The translations under genes were made by a program, and so were the position numbers. A stretch of DNA of 64,000 bases from Trebouxia sp. TZW2008. Its lineage: Eukaryota > Chlorophyta > Trebouxiophyceae > Trebouxiales > Trebouxiaceae. Shown here piece after piece: positions 52,268 to 63,839 of this stretch. Below the pieces are notes generated by a model. The model saw only the letters and a program-made list of their open reading frames with translations. It was not told the DNA's origin and did not search any database. The first letter of the stretch is position 1. Every line of letters begins with the position of its first letter. Location of the stretch: positions 1 through 64,000 of the forward strand of contig BDIU01000083.1 of NCBI GenBank assembly GCA_002118135.1, written 5' to 3'.

Positions 52268-55200
52268 ATGAATTCCGCGGTCTTGCCGACACCGCTCGGT
52301 CAGGCCCTGTGGCTGAACATTGATACTAAAGAGCAGGTTGCACGAGGGTATGTCGGAACGGACGAATGTTGGGTGTTTCGGAACGCTTTATGCGAAACAT
52401 GCCTTGTGTTGCTACAGGCACACACAGCTGCAGCTGCGCTGTGCAAGCTCTACACAGGGCATAGGTAATTAAGTCAGCGTATCACGACGGTGAAAGATTG
52501 AGCACATCCTCAGTGGCAGTGTGCTCGCAGGACTATTCGCTCAAGGTCTGACCATTGTTGGAGTCAAAGTTGATGGCGAGGATGTTGATTACACACAGCT
52601 CGTAGTGGAGCAGCAAAACGACACTCCAGGCAAGCATTACTTTAATAACCTTTCTTTTGGTGCTATCTTCTAGATGGCTGTTAGCATCTATGCTGTCCTG
52701 CATAATTAGCACAGCTGACATTTTGCATGCTCATGCTGCGATGCCTGTTGCACCAATGCATCCACTCTAAGCAAGCTGTTACCCTTCAGAACTCCCACAA
52801 GGAGCAGCACAGTTGGCTGACTACAGCTTCTATGAGTACCAGAGGCTAGTACAGAAAGAGGCAGAGCCAGATCTCATAGTGCATTTGCCAGATAGGTCAG
52901 ATGACACTGCACAGGCCGATGTAACACAGCCAGAAATGGAGTCAGAGGATGCAACCATGCAAGCCCATGTCGAGCTTGCAGTCACAGTTGCCTTTGAGAT
53001 TCATCAGCCAAAGTGTGGCCTGCGCTTTCATGGTGCTTATGCCTACACAGACAATCAGGTACAGAAATGCTGTACACTGTGGGCGATATCTATATTCCTA
53101 TGCAGCCTGAGAAATGCTGCTTCAAGCAGAAAGTTGGCTTCTGCCAGTCACCCTTGGATTTGAGGTCATCAGCCGCAATGTGGTCTGCAACTTCATAAAG
53201 CCTATTTGTATACAGACAATCAGGTACACGCATGCCTCACATGATCCAGTAGCATCATAGCCTGGGCAACCTCCTGGACATGACTTCTGCCAGTTGAGGC
53301 ATCTCTTGCTTGCCAAGACCAGCTCATGCCATTGGCATTTGCTTTGCGTTAGCATCTCTGGCTCTCTGCCGCCATCACCCAAAGCGTGACTACAGTGAGC
53401 AGAGAGTGACTGACAAATGCTAGTCATGTGTCAGATTGACTGGCACATAGCAGGGTTTCAGATATCGACAGTTTGGCAAAATAGTCAGTGTTTGACAATC
53501 TTTCATGTGCCGGTCTGTCTCGCATGTGACAGTGCCTGTCTCATGTTAGAATAAGGTTGGTATCTTCAGCAAGCCCTTCATATGCACTCATACTGCTGTC
53601 AGTCTAGGACCAATGTGCTATGCAACAGTCAAGATTTCAATGTGCACTTACGCCGCTCATGGGGCTGGCTACCTTGTGTCAATGAGTCATTGGCAGCCTG
53701 CCCCTTCAAGCTGCACTTCGCATTTGTAGCCAAGCACATGAAATAAGCCTCTGAGCTGCACCGGCATGACTGTCAGCCAGGGATGCAAGCACTGATGTCG
53801 ATGTGCAGTTATGCAGTTCAAGATCCTATTTTCCTTATGTTGCAAAGCCCTTGGCAGCTTGCCCATACCAGTTGCCCTCCACTGCAGCTGCCAAGCACAT
53901 GAATTAAGCCTTGGACTTGGTCTTGAACTCCATCAAGTTGGGCACAAGCTAATACACTGATGGCGATGTGCACCCACGCCGTACAAGAGCCTGGTTCCCT
54001 TGTGTTGATGAGCCCTTGGCTGCTTGCCCTACAAGCTGCACTTCACTGTTGCTGCCAAGCATGTGGAAAAAAGCCTCTGACTGCATCATACTGCTGTCAA
54101 GCTATGGCTGATGCATTGTTGTTGCCTTGATGTGCAGTTACGCCGCTCAAGGGCTTGCTTTCCTTGTGTTGATGAGCCCTTGGCAGCTTGTCCCCATGAG
54201 CTGCGCTTCACTGTTGCTGCCAAGCGCCTGGAACAACCCTCTGAGATGCACTCAAACTCGATGTCAAACTAGGGCTGATGAAATGATCTCAATTTGCAGT
54301 TACGCCGCTCAAGAGCCTGGTTCCCTTGTGTTGACGAGCCCTTGTCTGCTTGTCCCTATGAGCTGCATTTCACTGTTGCTGCCAAGCACATGGCCATTAG
54401 CTGCGGCACTTTGACCAAGCAATCCTGGAGTGATGGTGGGGACACCCGCACCTTCCACTACAAGCTGGATATCCCTGCTCCTCCCCAAGACATCAGCCTG
54501 GCTGTTGGTGAGCTCACTGCCTCCTTTTGTAACCCTGGGCATCATGCATTAGCGTGATGACCAGTACAAGCTGTTCTGGCAAGACAGAACTCAAGCACAT
54601 ACACCCAGCACTTGTGCCAGCACCTGTAAATTTATCAGTGTTGAAGCGTTCTTCAGCTTCCAGAATCCATTGTGTCTCTTATGTTTGGTACTAGCATGTG
54701 CTCATTATGATCGCCTCACACAATGCTTGGGTGTCAGCACATGAGGAACCCCTGGCTGCATCAAGCTTGCTACAGTGCACACAAACCAACGGGCAGTGAA
54801 GACATCAGCCGCTAGTGGTGTGCCTGCACAGCACTTTGCAGTAGGGTACGTTCCCTTTTGTTCGATGATGGCAGGCCTGTTCAAGCTCTAATGCTTGGCC
54901 TGCTCTGCCACATAGAAGCCAAGCACTAAAGCTGTGTATGACTGTTCTCAGGGCCATTTGTGGCAATGCAAGCAACACTGCCGCCAAAGCCAATTCAAGT
55001 CAAACCAGGAGACAGCGTCACCTCAGCTGCAGCTTCAGCTGCCGCAGCAGCAGCTGGCCCAGCAGCTGGGGCACCAGGGCAGGGCCCTCCCTCAACCCCC
55101 CTGCTGACCCCCCCTTACTCCTCCCTCCGTACCCCTCGTACCCCTGCTGTACTGGATGCCTTCAGCAAGGGAGACAGCATCATTACTCATTTTGCTCCTG

Positions 55201-58200
55201 CTGATCTAAGATCTGCAGCTGACCATACAATGAAGACGCTGGGGCTGGCGTTCAACATGTTTGAGACATACTTGGGGTGCAGGTTTCCATACAAGGCCCT
55301 GCAAACGGTACTGTTTCATTTTCTGTTCGCACATGATATCGTCCAACGCAGAGCCTGCTTGTCATTAACACAAGAACATCTGGCATGCTGTCATCAAGCT
55401 TTGGCCGGCGTCATTCACGTTTATTTGCAGAAAACTTTGCTGACAATTTCAGCCAGTGTTCAAAATCCTTTGTCTCAGCCTTCTTTGCAAGTTGTCACAG
55501 CAAACCAGGAGGCACCATGTCCTTGCAGAAGTCAGGCACATTGCCAGCGCTGTGTCTACATCCTTGCACAGTGTTGCTTTTTTTCCACGACATGCATTGC
55601 TGTTTGATGTAGGTGGTGCTGCCTGAAGGCATAGCAAGGCAGAGCTTTCAGAGCGCTGCTGGATTGCAGATCCTGGGGGGGGAACTGCTGGTCACAGAGC
55701 GCACTGTTGAGCAGGTAGGTAATGTTATGCAGTGCACCTTGACATAGCCATTGAGGCTGACAAAGGGACATTGTGCATGTTCATATGTGATGCATCTGGT
55801 TTTTGTAAGATCAAGGATCAAGCTTGGTAGTCACAAAGCTTGCATGCACAGTGCGTTCTTACAAAGTCATGCACAGAAGAAGACAAAACATGTCAACTTG
55901 TGAAGGGAGTTTACACCAGTGACATGTGCGCACATACGTTGCACATATAACATAAACAGATTATGTGTATTGCAGCATTGGCTGGGGTGCGGGCCAAGTA
56001 CCCTGGTTTGTTTGAGGGCTGCGGTTGTATCATGTGCGCTGTTTTTGCGCAACATGATGATTTGGGGTGTTTCACTATGTCATAGACTGCCTGAATTTCA
56101 TGGATGTATAGTCATTGCCATAGTGTGGCACATGTGATCAGCCTTGTTGGCTGGCTAAAGCATGTAAGTTTCTCTCTCTATGTGCACGACACATGGCAAT
56201 GCCTTGTGCGCACAGGGCATAGAGAGCCGTTTGGCGGTAGCGTATGCGGTGGCCCAGCAATGGTTTGGGGTGCTGATGCGGCCCCGTACCCCGGCTGATG
56301 CCTGGCTGGTGGAGGGCCTGGCGGGCTACCTGCATGACCTCTTCCTGCGCCGCTTTCTGGGCAAGAATGAGCTGCGTTACAGGTAACCCTTTGCATAGAT
56401 ATGGTCCCCTGTGATTGCATATTGCTTGCTGACTCATTTGAGTACAATGAGCTGAGTTCCAGGTCACACCATGCACCTTGTCAGAAAGAGTATGTTGCAG
56501 AAACACAAGTATTCAGAATATGCATGATTATGACGCCCAGACAAATGCACGCACTGCCACCTGCTTTTGTTTCATTTTGTAGGCGATACAAGCAGCGGCA
56601 GGCCATTTATGCTGCTGATGATGGACAGGCTCCTCCGCTGTACAGCAAGGCCTCTCCTGCTCTGTTGTGGGGTAGCATGTATGGCACAGAGCACCTGGAC
56701 CCTTCTGGCCTGCGCAAGTGGAAAGCCACTGCAGTAAGTAATTTTGCAGGAGCCTGGGTCTGTCTCTCTATATGGAACACCCTTGAGTATGTTGGTAACA
56801 AAATACACGTGTTAGTGCTTGGACCCCTTCAGCCTACGCAAGTTGAAGCCCACTGCAGTACGTACCTCTGCAAGGCTGGTCCATTTCCTCACTTCTCACA
56901 ACCAGTGTTATTGCCAGCAACGCAATATATGCATCCCAGAACCTGGACTCTCTTCCGGCCTGCGCAAGTGTAAGCCTAGCCCAATCTGTAACTCTTACAG
57001 GATGTGCAGGAGCCTTAAAGCCTGGCATCCAATATTTCAAGTAGAAATTCACTTGCAAGATCAGACAATGTGCTGCAAACTCTGTGCAGCCTGTGTGTGG
57101 CGGTGGAGCAGCTGGATTGAGACCACAGCAATCTAAGATTAGGCTTCAGGTGGCCATGTTGCAGGCAACTTCACTGCAATGCCTCTTGCCCTTGGCAATG
57201 TTGTTTGAAGCAAAGACTCAGATCATGAGTTTCCTCAAATCAGCTGGTCAGCTTGCATTTCTTTCTGCACTACGACACTGAAATTTCCGCTTCCAACGTG
57301 CTTGCACAATAGGCCAACCACGCATGCAATGCTTCAGACTGGAGCAAAACCATATGCTCACGTTTTGATGACAAGCTGACAAGTTTCCAAAAACGCCAAG
57401 TATGCAGTTGATGCTCTCAGAGCTACCATGTTGACTGCATTTGGTCTGCAGGTGATGTGGCTGCTGAGCCAGAAGGTAAGTGAAGATATCTTCAGGAAGC
57501 AGCTGGAGCGCTTAGTCGGTGCAGTGGCGAATCACTTGCAGCAAGGTAATGACCAGTGTGCCTTGTCTTGAAATACATAGCCCTGACACACTGTCTGCTG
57601 CTTGGCGAGGTCAAGGACATGCCTCTTACTTCCCTATGTTGAGTATGTGTACATGTCAGTGCTTGTAATGACATGTTTAGTCTGCATGGCAGCATCCCTA
57701 AGGCTTGAAATACCTGCCAAAGGGTTCTTGCCTCTTGACAAGCGTCCCTTGGTATCCTGGAGCGTACAATGCAAACAATATGCTTCTGCACAGTCACGCA
57801 ACCTGCTATGTACTCAACGTGACTTCTGCAATGTCTCCTGCTTTCCCCAAGAGCTGCTCAGAGCCGGCTTGTGTTTTGACAGGGGGCAATATTGCATTTG
57901 GCCCTGGGGCTGCACCAGGCATAGACAGCGAGCATGACCCACGACTGCTGTCCTCCAAGGAGTTCTTCAGGGAGCTGGGCAAGGGCTCAGGGGCAAGGAA
58001 GGAGCTAAGTGCCCTATCCTTGCGCTGGATTAACCTCAGAGGCCTCCCACTTGTCACCGCAGCCTTCACCTACCACAAGTAAGCTATTGTGCTTGACTTT
58101 TCGCTTGACCAGCCTCAGGCAGGTCGCACTCAGTATGGCAGCCCTTGATGACAGCAAGTAAGCCATTGCCCTGATTCCTGCGCTGGCCCAACCTCAGAGG

Positions 58201-61200
58201 GCTCCCCTTTGTTACTACCAGGTATGGCCTGCACCTGCCACAGGTAAGCTGTTGCTGCTTCTGTACAGCTCAAAGAGCTGGAGCTCAGGGTCATACCCAG
58301 ACTTTGCAGGCTTCCTCCGTGTCACTGCAGCCTTTGCTTACCACAAGTAAGTCACTGTAGCAAGCCACTGTGTTTTGCCACTGTGATGAATCATGCACCG
58401 AATCAAGCTCAGAGGCTTTCCCCTCTAGTATGCCGCTGCACTAAGCTGCCGCAGTAAGCTGCTGCAGTGAAGCACTGTAGTGAGCCACTGACCTCCTGCT
58501 GTGCTGTATCAACGCCAATGGCCTTCAGCGTGTCAATGCAGCCTTGACCTACAACATGCAAGCAAAAGTCTGTCGTGTCCTTTTGTTCTGGTGATGCTGT
58601 CACCCTGCTCAGTCAACCTCAAGAGTCGATGAGTCCTCACTGCAGCCTTCATTTATCACAAATGACCTGAGATGCAAAAGGCGCAATGCCATAGAGGTGA
58701 TGGTGCAGCAGCAGGGCAGCCAGGCTGCCCACAAGTCCACAGAGGTGGCAGCTGAGCAGGCCGCCAAAGACAGCGCTGCAGTGGGTATAAAGCAGTGCAG
58801 AACGACACACCAATGCCACTTTGTGTGCAGTGCAAGCAGTGTGGCCTTCATGCAGCAAGACTGCTTGCGATCGAACACTGTTGCCATTCAGGAAGCGCAA
58901 TGCTATAGAGGATGCAGTGCGGCAGCAGGGCAGCCAGGCTGCCTGCAACTCCACAGAGGTGGCGGCTGACAAGGCCCCCAAAGACGGCGCTGCAGTGGGT
59001 GTGCTCATGCTCATGCTCATGCTCAAGGAGCATGACTATAACACTCTTCCTCATGCAAGGTGGCAACTGTTTGAATGTGTAGAAAGCACAATAATGTACA
59101 AGCTGGTTCTGGGCTGCAGGAAGCGCAATGCCATAGAAGTGGCAGTGCGGCGGCAAGGCAGCCAGGCCGCTCACAAGTCTACAGAGGTGGCGGCTGAGCA
59201 GGCGGCCAAGGACAGTGCTGCACTTTTGCGCAGACATATTTGGAGTGCCTCATTGCCTTCATGCAGCAGCACTGCAGTTTACTAAGAACTGTGTTTGGTT
59301 TCAGGAAGCGTAATGCCATAGAGGTGGCAGTGCGGCAGCAAGGCAGCCAGGCCGCCCGCAAGTCCACAGAAGTGGCAGCTGAGCAGGCTGCAAAGGACGG
59401 CGCTGCAGTGGGCCTGCTCATGCTCATGCTCAAGGAGCATGACTACAACAACTTCCTCCCGCAAGGTGGCGATTGTTGGCTCGCTCAGAAAGCATAACAA
59501 AGCACAAGCTGGTTTTGGGCTGCAGGAAGCGCAATGCCATAGAGGTGGCAGTGCGGCAGCAGGGCAGCCAGGCCGCTCGCAAGTCCACAGAGGTGGCGGC
59601 TGAACAGGCTGCCAAGGACGGCGCTGCAGTGGGTCTGCTCAAGCTCATGCTCAAGGAGCACGACCATGACAACATCCAGATGGTGCAGCTGGCCGCCAAA
59701 CCCCTACTGCTACAAGAAATCAAGGTCAGTATGTCGCTCACGCATTTGGCTTTTGTGCCTTTGTGGCTGATCATGGCTTGTTCAGACCAGATCTCTGCTG
59801 TGGTCAAGGAGCACGACCATGACAACATTCAGATGGTGCAGCTGGCTGCCAAGCCCTTACTCCTGCAAGAGATCAAGGTCAGTACACAGCTCATGCAAGT
59901 TATGACGGATTACCAAAGGCACCCCTGTGAGGCATAGGGAACGTAGCAATGCCAGAAGCCCAATAGGGTTGTCAAAACCTTGCTGCAGATCAGCACACAG
60001 CTTGCTGTGAGCTACATGGCTCGTACAGAGGTGTGTCAGCACAAAACGGCATGTTCTCAAGATCAGTGCATTGGGGCAGCATTGCCTCAATTTTAGCATA
60101 TCCCGTGTCTGCACTCATGACACTAACAATGGTAAAGATCATTGCGCTCTCCAGCACGTGTGCTAGATGTGTGTGGCCAAAGTCCTGTCTTGCAAGGCAG
60201 GCTTGTTTTGAGCGTCTTTATAGGGACACATGGCAATCCTTGATTGCTTAGCAAAACTGCTGAGGTGGTGGCAGGTGAATACAAAGCCTGGGGCACGCCG
60301 GGCCAAGAAGGCTGGCAAGAAAAAGAAGGATGAGGAGCACGAGGACTTAGATGACGAGGAGCAGACGCAGCATGACCATGAGGTCGAGGATGCAGCAGGT
60401 TTGCAGAACAACCTGCTTTGTCAACAGCTGTCTAGCTTGTGTTGGAACAACCTGTTGCCAGAATGTCTTGCAGTCCGTTTTTAGACTGCAGCTGATCAGG
60501 ACATAGGGCATAGTCCATTGCAGAACGCTTTGAGCCACTTTGTTACACACACCATGGGATCTTGCAAACAGAAACTGCATATTTGGTGTATGCTGTAGAA
60601 GCCTACAGCTGCTGACAGGCGGCCCATTCAGGGGGTCAGATTTTCATAGTTGCTCTCCTATGCAGCATTGCATGCTGGATGTGACACCTTGAGGTGCCCC
60701 CAACTGCTGATGCGCGCCCCATTCAGTGGGTTCATACAGACCCCGAGCATGAAACTCTGGCTGTCCATTCAGCCTGTATCCTCTTCAGCATCAGTTGTTC
60801 ACGCTTGCTCATGTTTCACAGTCGATGAACCAATGAGTACGTGGTAGCGGCAGTGATGTACTTCCGCACCGCATCAAACTGCTCAGCATCAAACTGCTCA
60901 GCATCAGTCTGCTCAGCATGAGACCCTAGCCAGCCTAAGCACTAAGAAAGCACTTGTTTACCCTAGCTCAACCCAAGAACACTGCAGTGCAGTAATGTTA
61001 AACAGGGTGTGTGGATGCATGCAGCTGCCGATAGGCCGCCCATTCAATGGGTCCAGATGGACCCCCAGCACGAGACTCTGGCCAGCCTGTGCCTGCTGCA
61101 GCCAGACTGGATGTGGGCCAACCAGCTAGACCAGTCCAAGGACACAGCTGCCCAGTCTGCTGCTGTTGCTGGCCTGGCCGCTCTTCAGCCCTGTACCTAC

Positions 61201-63839
61201 ACTGTGGTGGCTGCCCTTGAGCACTGTCTTCAAGATGAGCTGGTCTACCCAAGGTGGGTTTTAGTAGACACTGATATATTCTTTAGGTTGCTGAGGGTCT
61301 TGTGTTCCTCGGTGATTGTGCATGATAACCACAGCTGCCCAGTCTGCTGATGCTGCTGCTGGTTTGGCCACTCTTCAGCCCTGCACCTACACTGTAGTTG
61401 CTGCCCTTGAGCATTGCCTCCAAGATGACCAGGCCTACCCAAGGTATAATTTTCCTGACATTCTTATTGTTTCAGTTATGGATATCAAAAGCGACATGTC
61501 TTTAAGTTGCACTGGATGTTCTGGACTTGGACAAGACAGGCTTGTCCAGCTTGTTTGCTGCCACATTTTGCATGTGGTTGCCGCAAGCAAACCTGCTACT
61601 GCCATGGAATGCATGCTGACTAAACGCAAGTACAATCGGCGGTACAGATTGGCAATCAGAATCAGATGTGACGGATCCATTCCTTGGCTTGCAAGGACAG
61701 CAGAATGCATTTAGCAGTCGCGGCAGCAGGAAAGTCACATTAGACAGACATATCAGCGGTCCTTCAGAGGCCCCATGTTGACGTTGCAGTGGGCGCTGTT
61801 AGGCAGCCATGATCGTCGCCTCAACAGCATTGCAGCATACAGACTTCGATGGTTTCCAAGCCCTGCTCAAGCTTTTCTACAGCAGGTTTCACAACAGCAT
61901 TCCGCTGCTACGTGAGTCCTCCCAGGACCCCATGCATCTGTTGCAGGGTGCACTGTGAGGCAGCCATGGCCTGGCCTCAGCATCATCACTTCAGTGCAGC
62001 AGCACAGCACCCTAGTGTCATTTTATCGCAGCAGAAATCCTCCTGAGAACCCTTGCATGCTGTTGCAGGGTGTGCTGTGAGGCAGCCATGGCCTGGCCTC
62101 AGCATCATCACTTCAATGCAGCAGCACAGCACCCTAGTGTCATTTCAACGCAGCAGAAACCCTCCTCAGACCCCTTGAATGCTGTTGAAGGATACGGTGT
62201 GAGGCAACCATGGCCCTAGCCTCAACAGCATCCCAAGACACTGCGTGTGCAGGCTATCAAGCCCTGCTCAAGCTGTCCCGCAGCTAACTCCACGACAACA
62301 TTCCAATGCTGTACCTGTCCTACAGATATATACCAGTCATTCTGACACTCCTTGCATGCCTTTGCAGGGTACCGTGTGAGGCAGCCATGGCTCTAGCTTC
62401 GACAGCCTCTCAAGAGACCAAGTACGCTGGCTATCAAGCCCTGCTCAAGCTGTCCTGCAGCTAATCCCACGACAACATTCCAATGCTGTACCTGTCCTAC
62501 AGATCTACACCAGTCATTCTGACCCCCCTTGCATGCCTTTGCAGGATACGGTGTGAGGCAGCCATGGCTCTAGCTGCAACAGCCTCTCAAGAGACCGAGT
62601 ATGCTGGCTATCAAGCCCTGCTCAAGCTATTCCGTAGCAGATTCCACAACAGCAGCACTTCCCAGTTGCTATCTCAAAGCGGTCAGAGCCTAGCAGGCTG
62701 CAATGTGGGCGAGTACCTGGTCAACCAGGCCCTGCCCTTAGCCCTAGCCTCAGTCAGAGATGAAAAAGGCCATTCCATGCTGGAAGCAGCTGAGATGCTG
62801 GTAAGGCTGTTGAGTTCCGCTAGTGCCCTCATGCTATTGGTGGTCCTGCACTCTATGGTGTGTAATGCCATGATGTGGGTCATGCTGCAAGGTCAGGGTT
62901 TGCCTGGTCGCCCAGGCCCTGCATTTGGTCTTGGTGTTGATCAGAGATGAGAAGGGCTTATGCATGCCAGATGCAGCTGAGATGCTGCTAAGACTGCATG
63001 CTTCTGCTGTGACACCCATATGCATTTGGTGGCCATGCTGCAATGTGGATTATGCTCTGCAATGTGAAGGAGTACCTGGTCAACCAGGCCTTGCCCAAGG
63101 CGCTAGCATCAGCCACAGATGACCAGGGCTTTTCCATGCCAGAAGCAGCTGAAGTGCTGACGACACTTCAGCCTCCTGTCATTATGCTCATGCTGTTGGT
63201 GATCATTCTACAATACGGGCAAGTACATGATGAGCCAGACCCTGCCCTTGGACCTGGCATCAGTCAGAGATGACAGGGGCTTGTTCAAGTAGCCGAAAAT
63301 CATGCTGATGGTGCTCCATCCTGTTGTTTTTGATCCTCATGCAGTTGGTGGCTGCACAGGTGGACACGCTGCATGCGACTGACATTCCCCACAACAAACA
63401 GACAGCTGCTGTGTATACACATGTGGCCTGCGCTGGACTCTTTTCTGTGGCTGCGCAGGTGGACATGCTGCACAATTCAGATAAAAGTACAGAAAAGGCT
63501 AAGTTCATGCATTTCTACAGGCAAACTGTGGTCAACTTCATGTGTTGTGAATGCACAGGTGGACATGCTGCATCACACTGACAACAGAGGCAGCTTCTAT
63601 AATGATGACAGCATGCTGGCAGCAGCTTTAGAAGCCCTGGGCCGTCTCAGACTCCCAGACTCAAAGAGCCTCAAGCCAATTGTGGAGCAGCTGGACAGGT
63701 TTCTGGCAAGGGGAAGAGTTCTGCCGTCATACCATGGCATAGTTGCCCAAGCAGGGCTGAGGGCATTTGTGGAGCTGGCCTTGACCATGAGGGCTAATTC
63801 AGGATTCAAGACAAAGTTCAAGTCAGCATTTGTGTCAAA
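52268..63839 (+). CDS. TAF2: TAF2, TFIID subunit with catalytically dead M1-peptidase fold, 3' end outside window
   Basis: TAF2 is a TFIID subunit that contacts core promoter DNA. Sixteen exons join in phase (952 codons so far): 52268-52347, 52418-52464, 52531-52629, 52790-53058, 54300-54507, 54952-55307, 55613-55714, 56216-56382, 56583-56733, 57452-57545, 57883-58078, 59526-59724, 60275-60398, 61025-61253, 62545-62800 and 63559-63839. The M1-like fold shows LTIVGVKVDGEDVDY, WFPCVDEP, MFETYLGCRFPYK and WLVEGLAGY. The zinc HExxH site reads AYAVAQQWFG, so it is non-catalytic, as in other TAF2. Exon 13 is the Lys-rich KKAGKKKKDEE segment. Exons 14-16 form the HEAT-like part (PPIQWVQMDPQHETLA; RCEAAMALAATASQETEYAG). 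Intron 3 has a GC donor. Almost every intron holds partial exon copies, so alternative exons are possible. Confidence 0.93.
53020..53235 (+). repeat. Echo of the TAF2 exon 4 3' edge
   Basis: The exon end with donor (GCCTACACAGACAATCAGGT) recurs at about 53200-53222 as TTGTATACAGACAATCAGGT. Confidence 0.75.
53641..54410 (+). repeat. Five-copy array of the TAF2 exon 5 5' edge, ~163 bp unit
   Basis: Acceptor-plus-exon starts lie near 53648, 53809, 53973, 54138 and the functional 54300; spacings are 161-165 bp. The fourth copy keeps an intact frame (LRRSRACFPCVDEPLAACPH) and acceptor. The earlier ones are decayed. Confidence 0.92.
56370..56470 (+). repeat. Echo of the TAF2 exon 8 3' edge
   Basis: AATGAGCTGCGTTACAGGTAAC at the exon end is echoed at about 56445-56466 as AATGAGCTGAGTTCCAGGTCA. 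Confidence 0.65.
56690..56995 (+). repeat. Two echoes of the TAF2 exon 9 3' edge
   Basis: The exon end (CTGGACCCTTCTGGCCTGCG, CAAGTGGAAAGCCACTGCAG) recurs at about 56818-56862 with a donor-like GTACGT, and at about 56942-56990. Spacings are about 120 bp. Confidence 0.85.
58020..58680 (+). repeat. Serial echoes of the TAF2 exon 11 3' edge
   Basis: The exon end (CTCAGAGGCCTCCCACTTGT, CACCGCAGCCTTCACCTACC) is followed by decayed copies near 58180-58255, 58310-58355, 58520-58560 and 58630-58665. Several keep a GTAAG donor. Confidence 0.8.
58681..59880 (+). repeat. Five tandem copies of TAF2 exon 12 plus a partial sixth
   Basis: GCGCAATGCCATAGAGG-type starts lie at 58681, 58895, 59124, 59308 and 59529 (spacings 214, 229, 184, 221). 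All keep an open frame for 30-50 codons (GSQAAxxSTEVAA, then KDGAAV) and four have GAAGCGYAATGC after an AG acceptor. Only the last continues into the full exon with donor at 59725. A partial 3' copy lies at 59810-59880. Confidence 0.9.
60110..60215 (+). repeat. Dispersed element copy
   Basis: ACTAACAATGGTAAAGATCA precedes CTCCAGCACGTGTGCTAGAT, GTGTGTGGCCAAAGTCCTGT and CTTGCAAGGCAGGCTTG in the intron before TAF2 exon 13. Confidence 0.7.
60605..61445 (+). repeat. Echoes flanking TAF2 exon 14 on both sides
   Basis: Upstream, the exon start (GCCGATAGGCCGCCCATTCA) is echoed at about 60615-60645 and 60705-60765. Downstream, its 3' half recurs at 61329-61443 with an open frame (CTYTVVAALEHCLQDDQAYP) and a donor-like AAGGTATAAT. 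Confidence 0.88.
61780..62640 (+). repeat. Six copies of the TAF2 exon 15 5' edge
   Basis: TGTGAGGCAGCCATGGC-type starts lie near 61788, 61948, 62070, 62190, 62370 and the functional 62545. The two copies nearest the real exon keep about 35 in-frame codons, then reach a TAA where the real exon reads on. Confidence 0.9.
62690..63310 (+). repeat. Three echoes of the TAF2 exon 15 3' edge
   Basis: The exon end (GTCAGAGATGAAAAAGGCCA ... GAGATGCTGG) recurs near 62935-62995, 63065-63172 and 63222-63300. The middle copy also repeats GAGTACCTGGTCAACCAGGC. Confidence 0.88.
63350..63600 (+). repeat. Two echoes of the TAF2 exon 16 5' edge
   Basis: GCACAGGTGGACATGCTGCA at the real border (63559) is preceded by copies near 63357 and 63457, about 100 bp apart. 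Both have AG acceptors. Confidence 0.9.

Noticed and set aside
56216..56382. Active M1 aminopeptidase at the TAF2 locus
   Set aside because: The zinc-binding HExxH is replaced by AYAVAQQ. The rest of the protein follows TAF2, including the Lys-rich and HEAT-like parts.
61329..61443. Separate functional TAF2 exon
   Set aside because: It has an open frame and donor but duplicates codons already in exon 14 and would not keep phase if added after it (115 nt). Treated as an echo, with alternative use left open.
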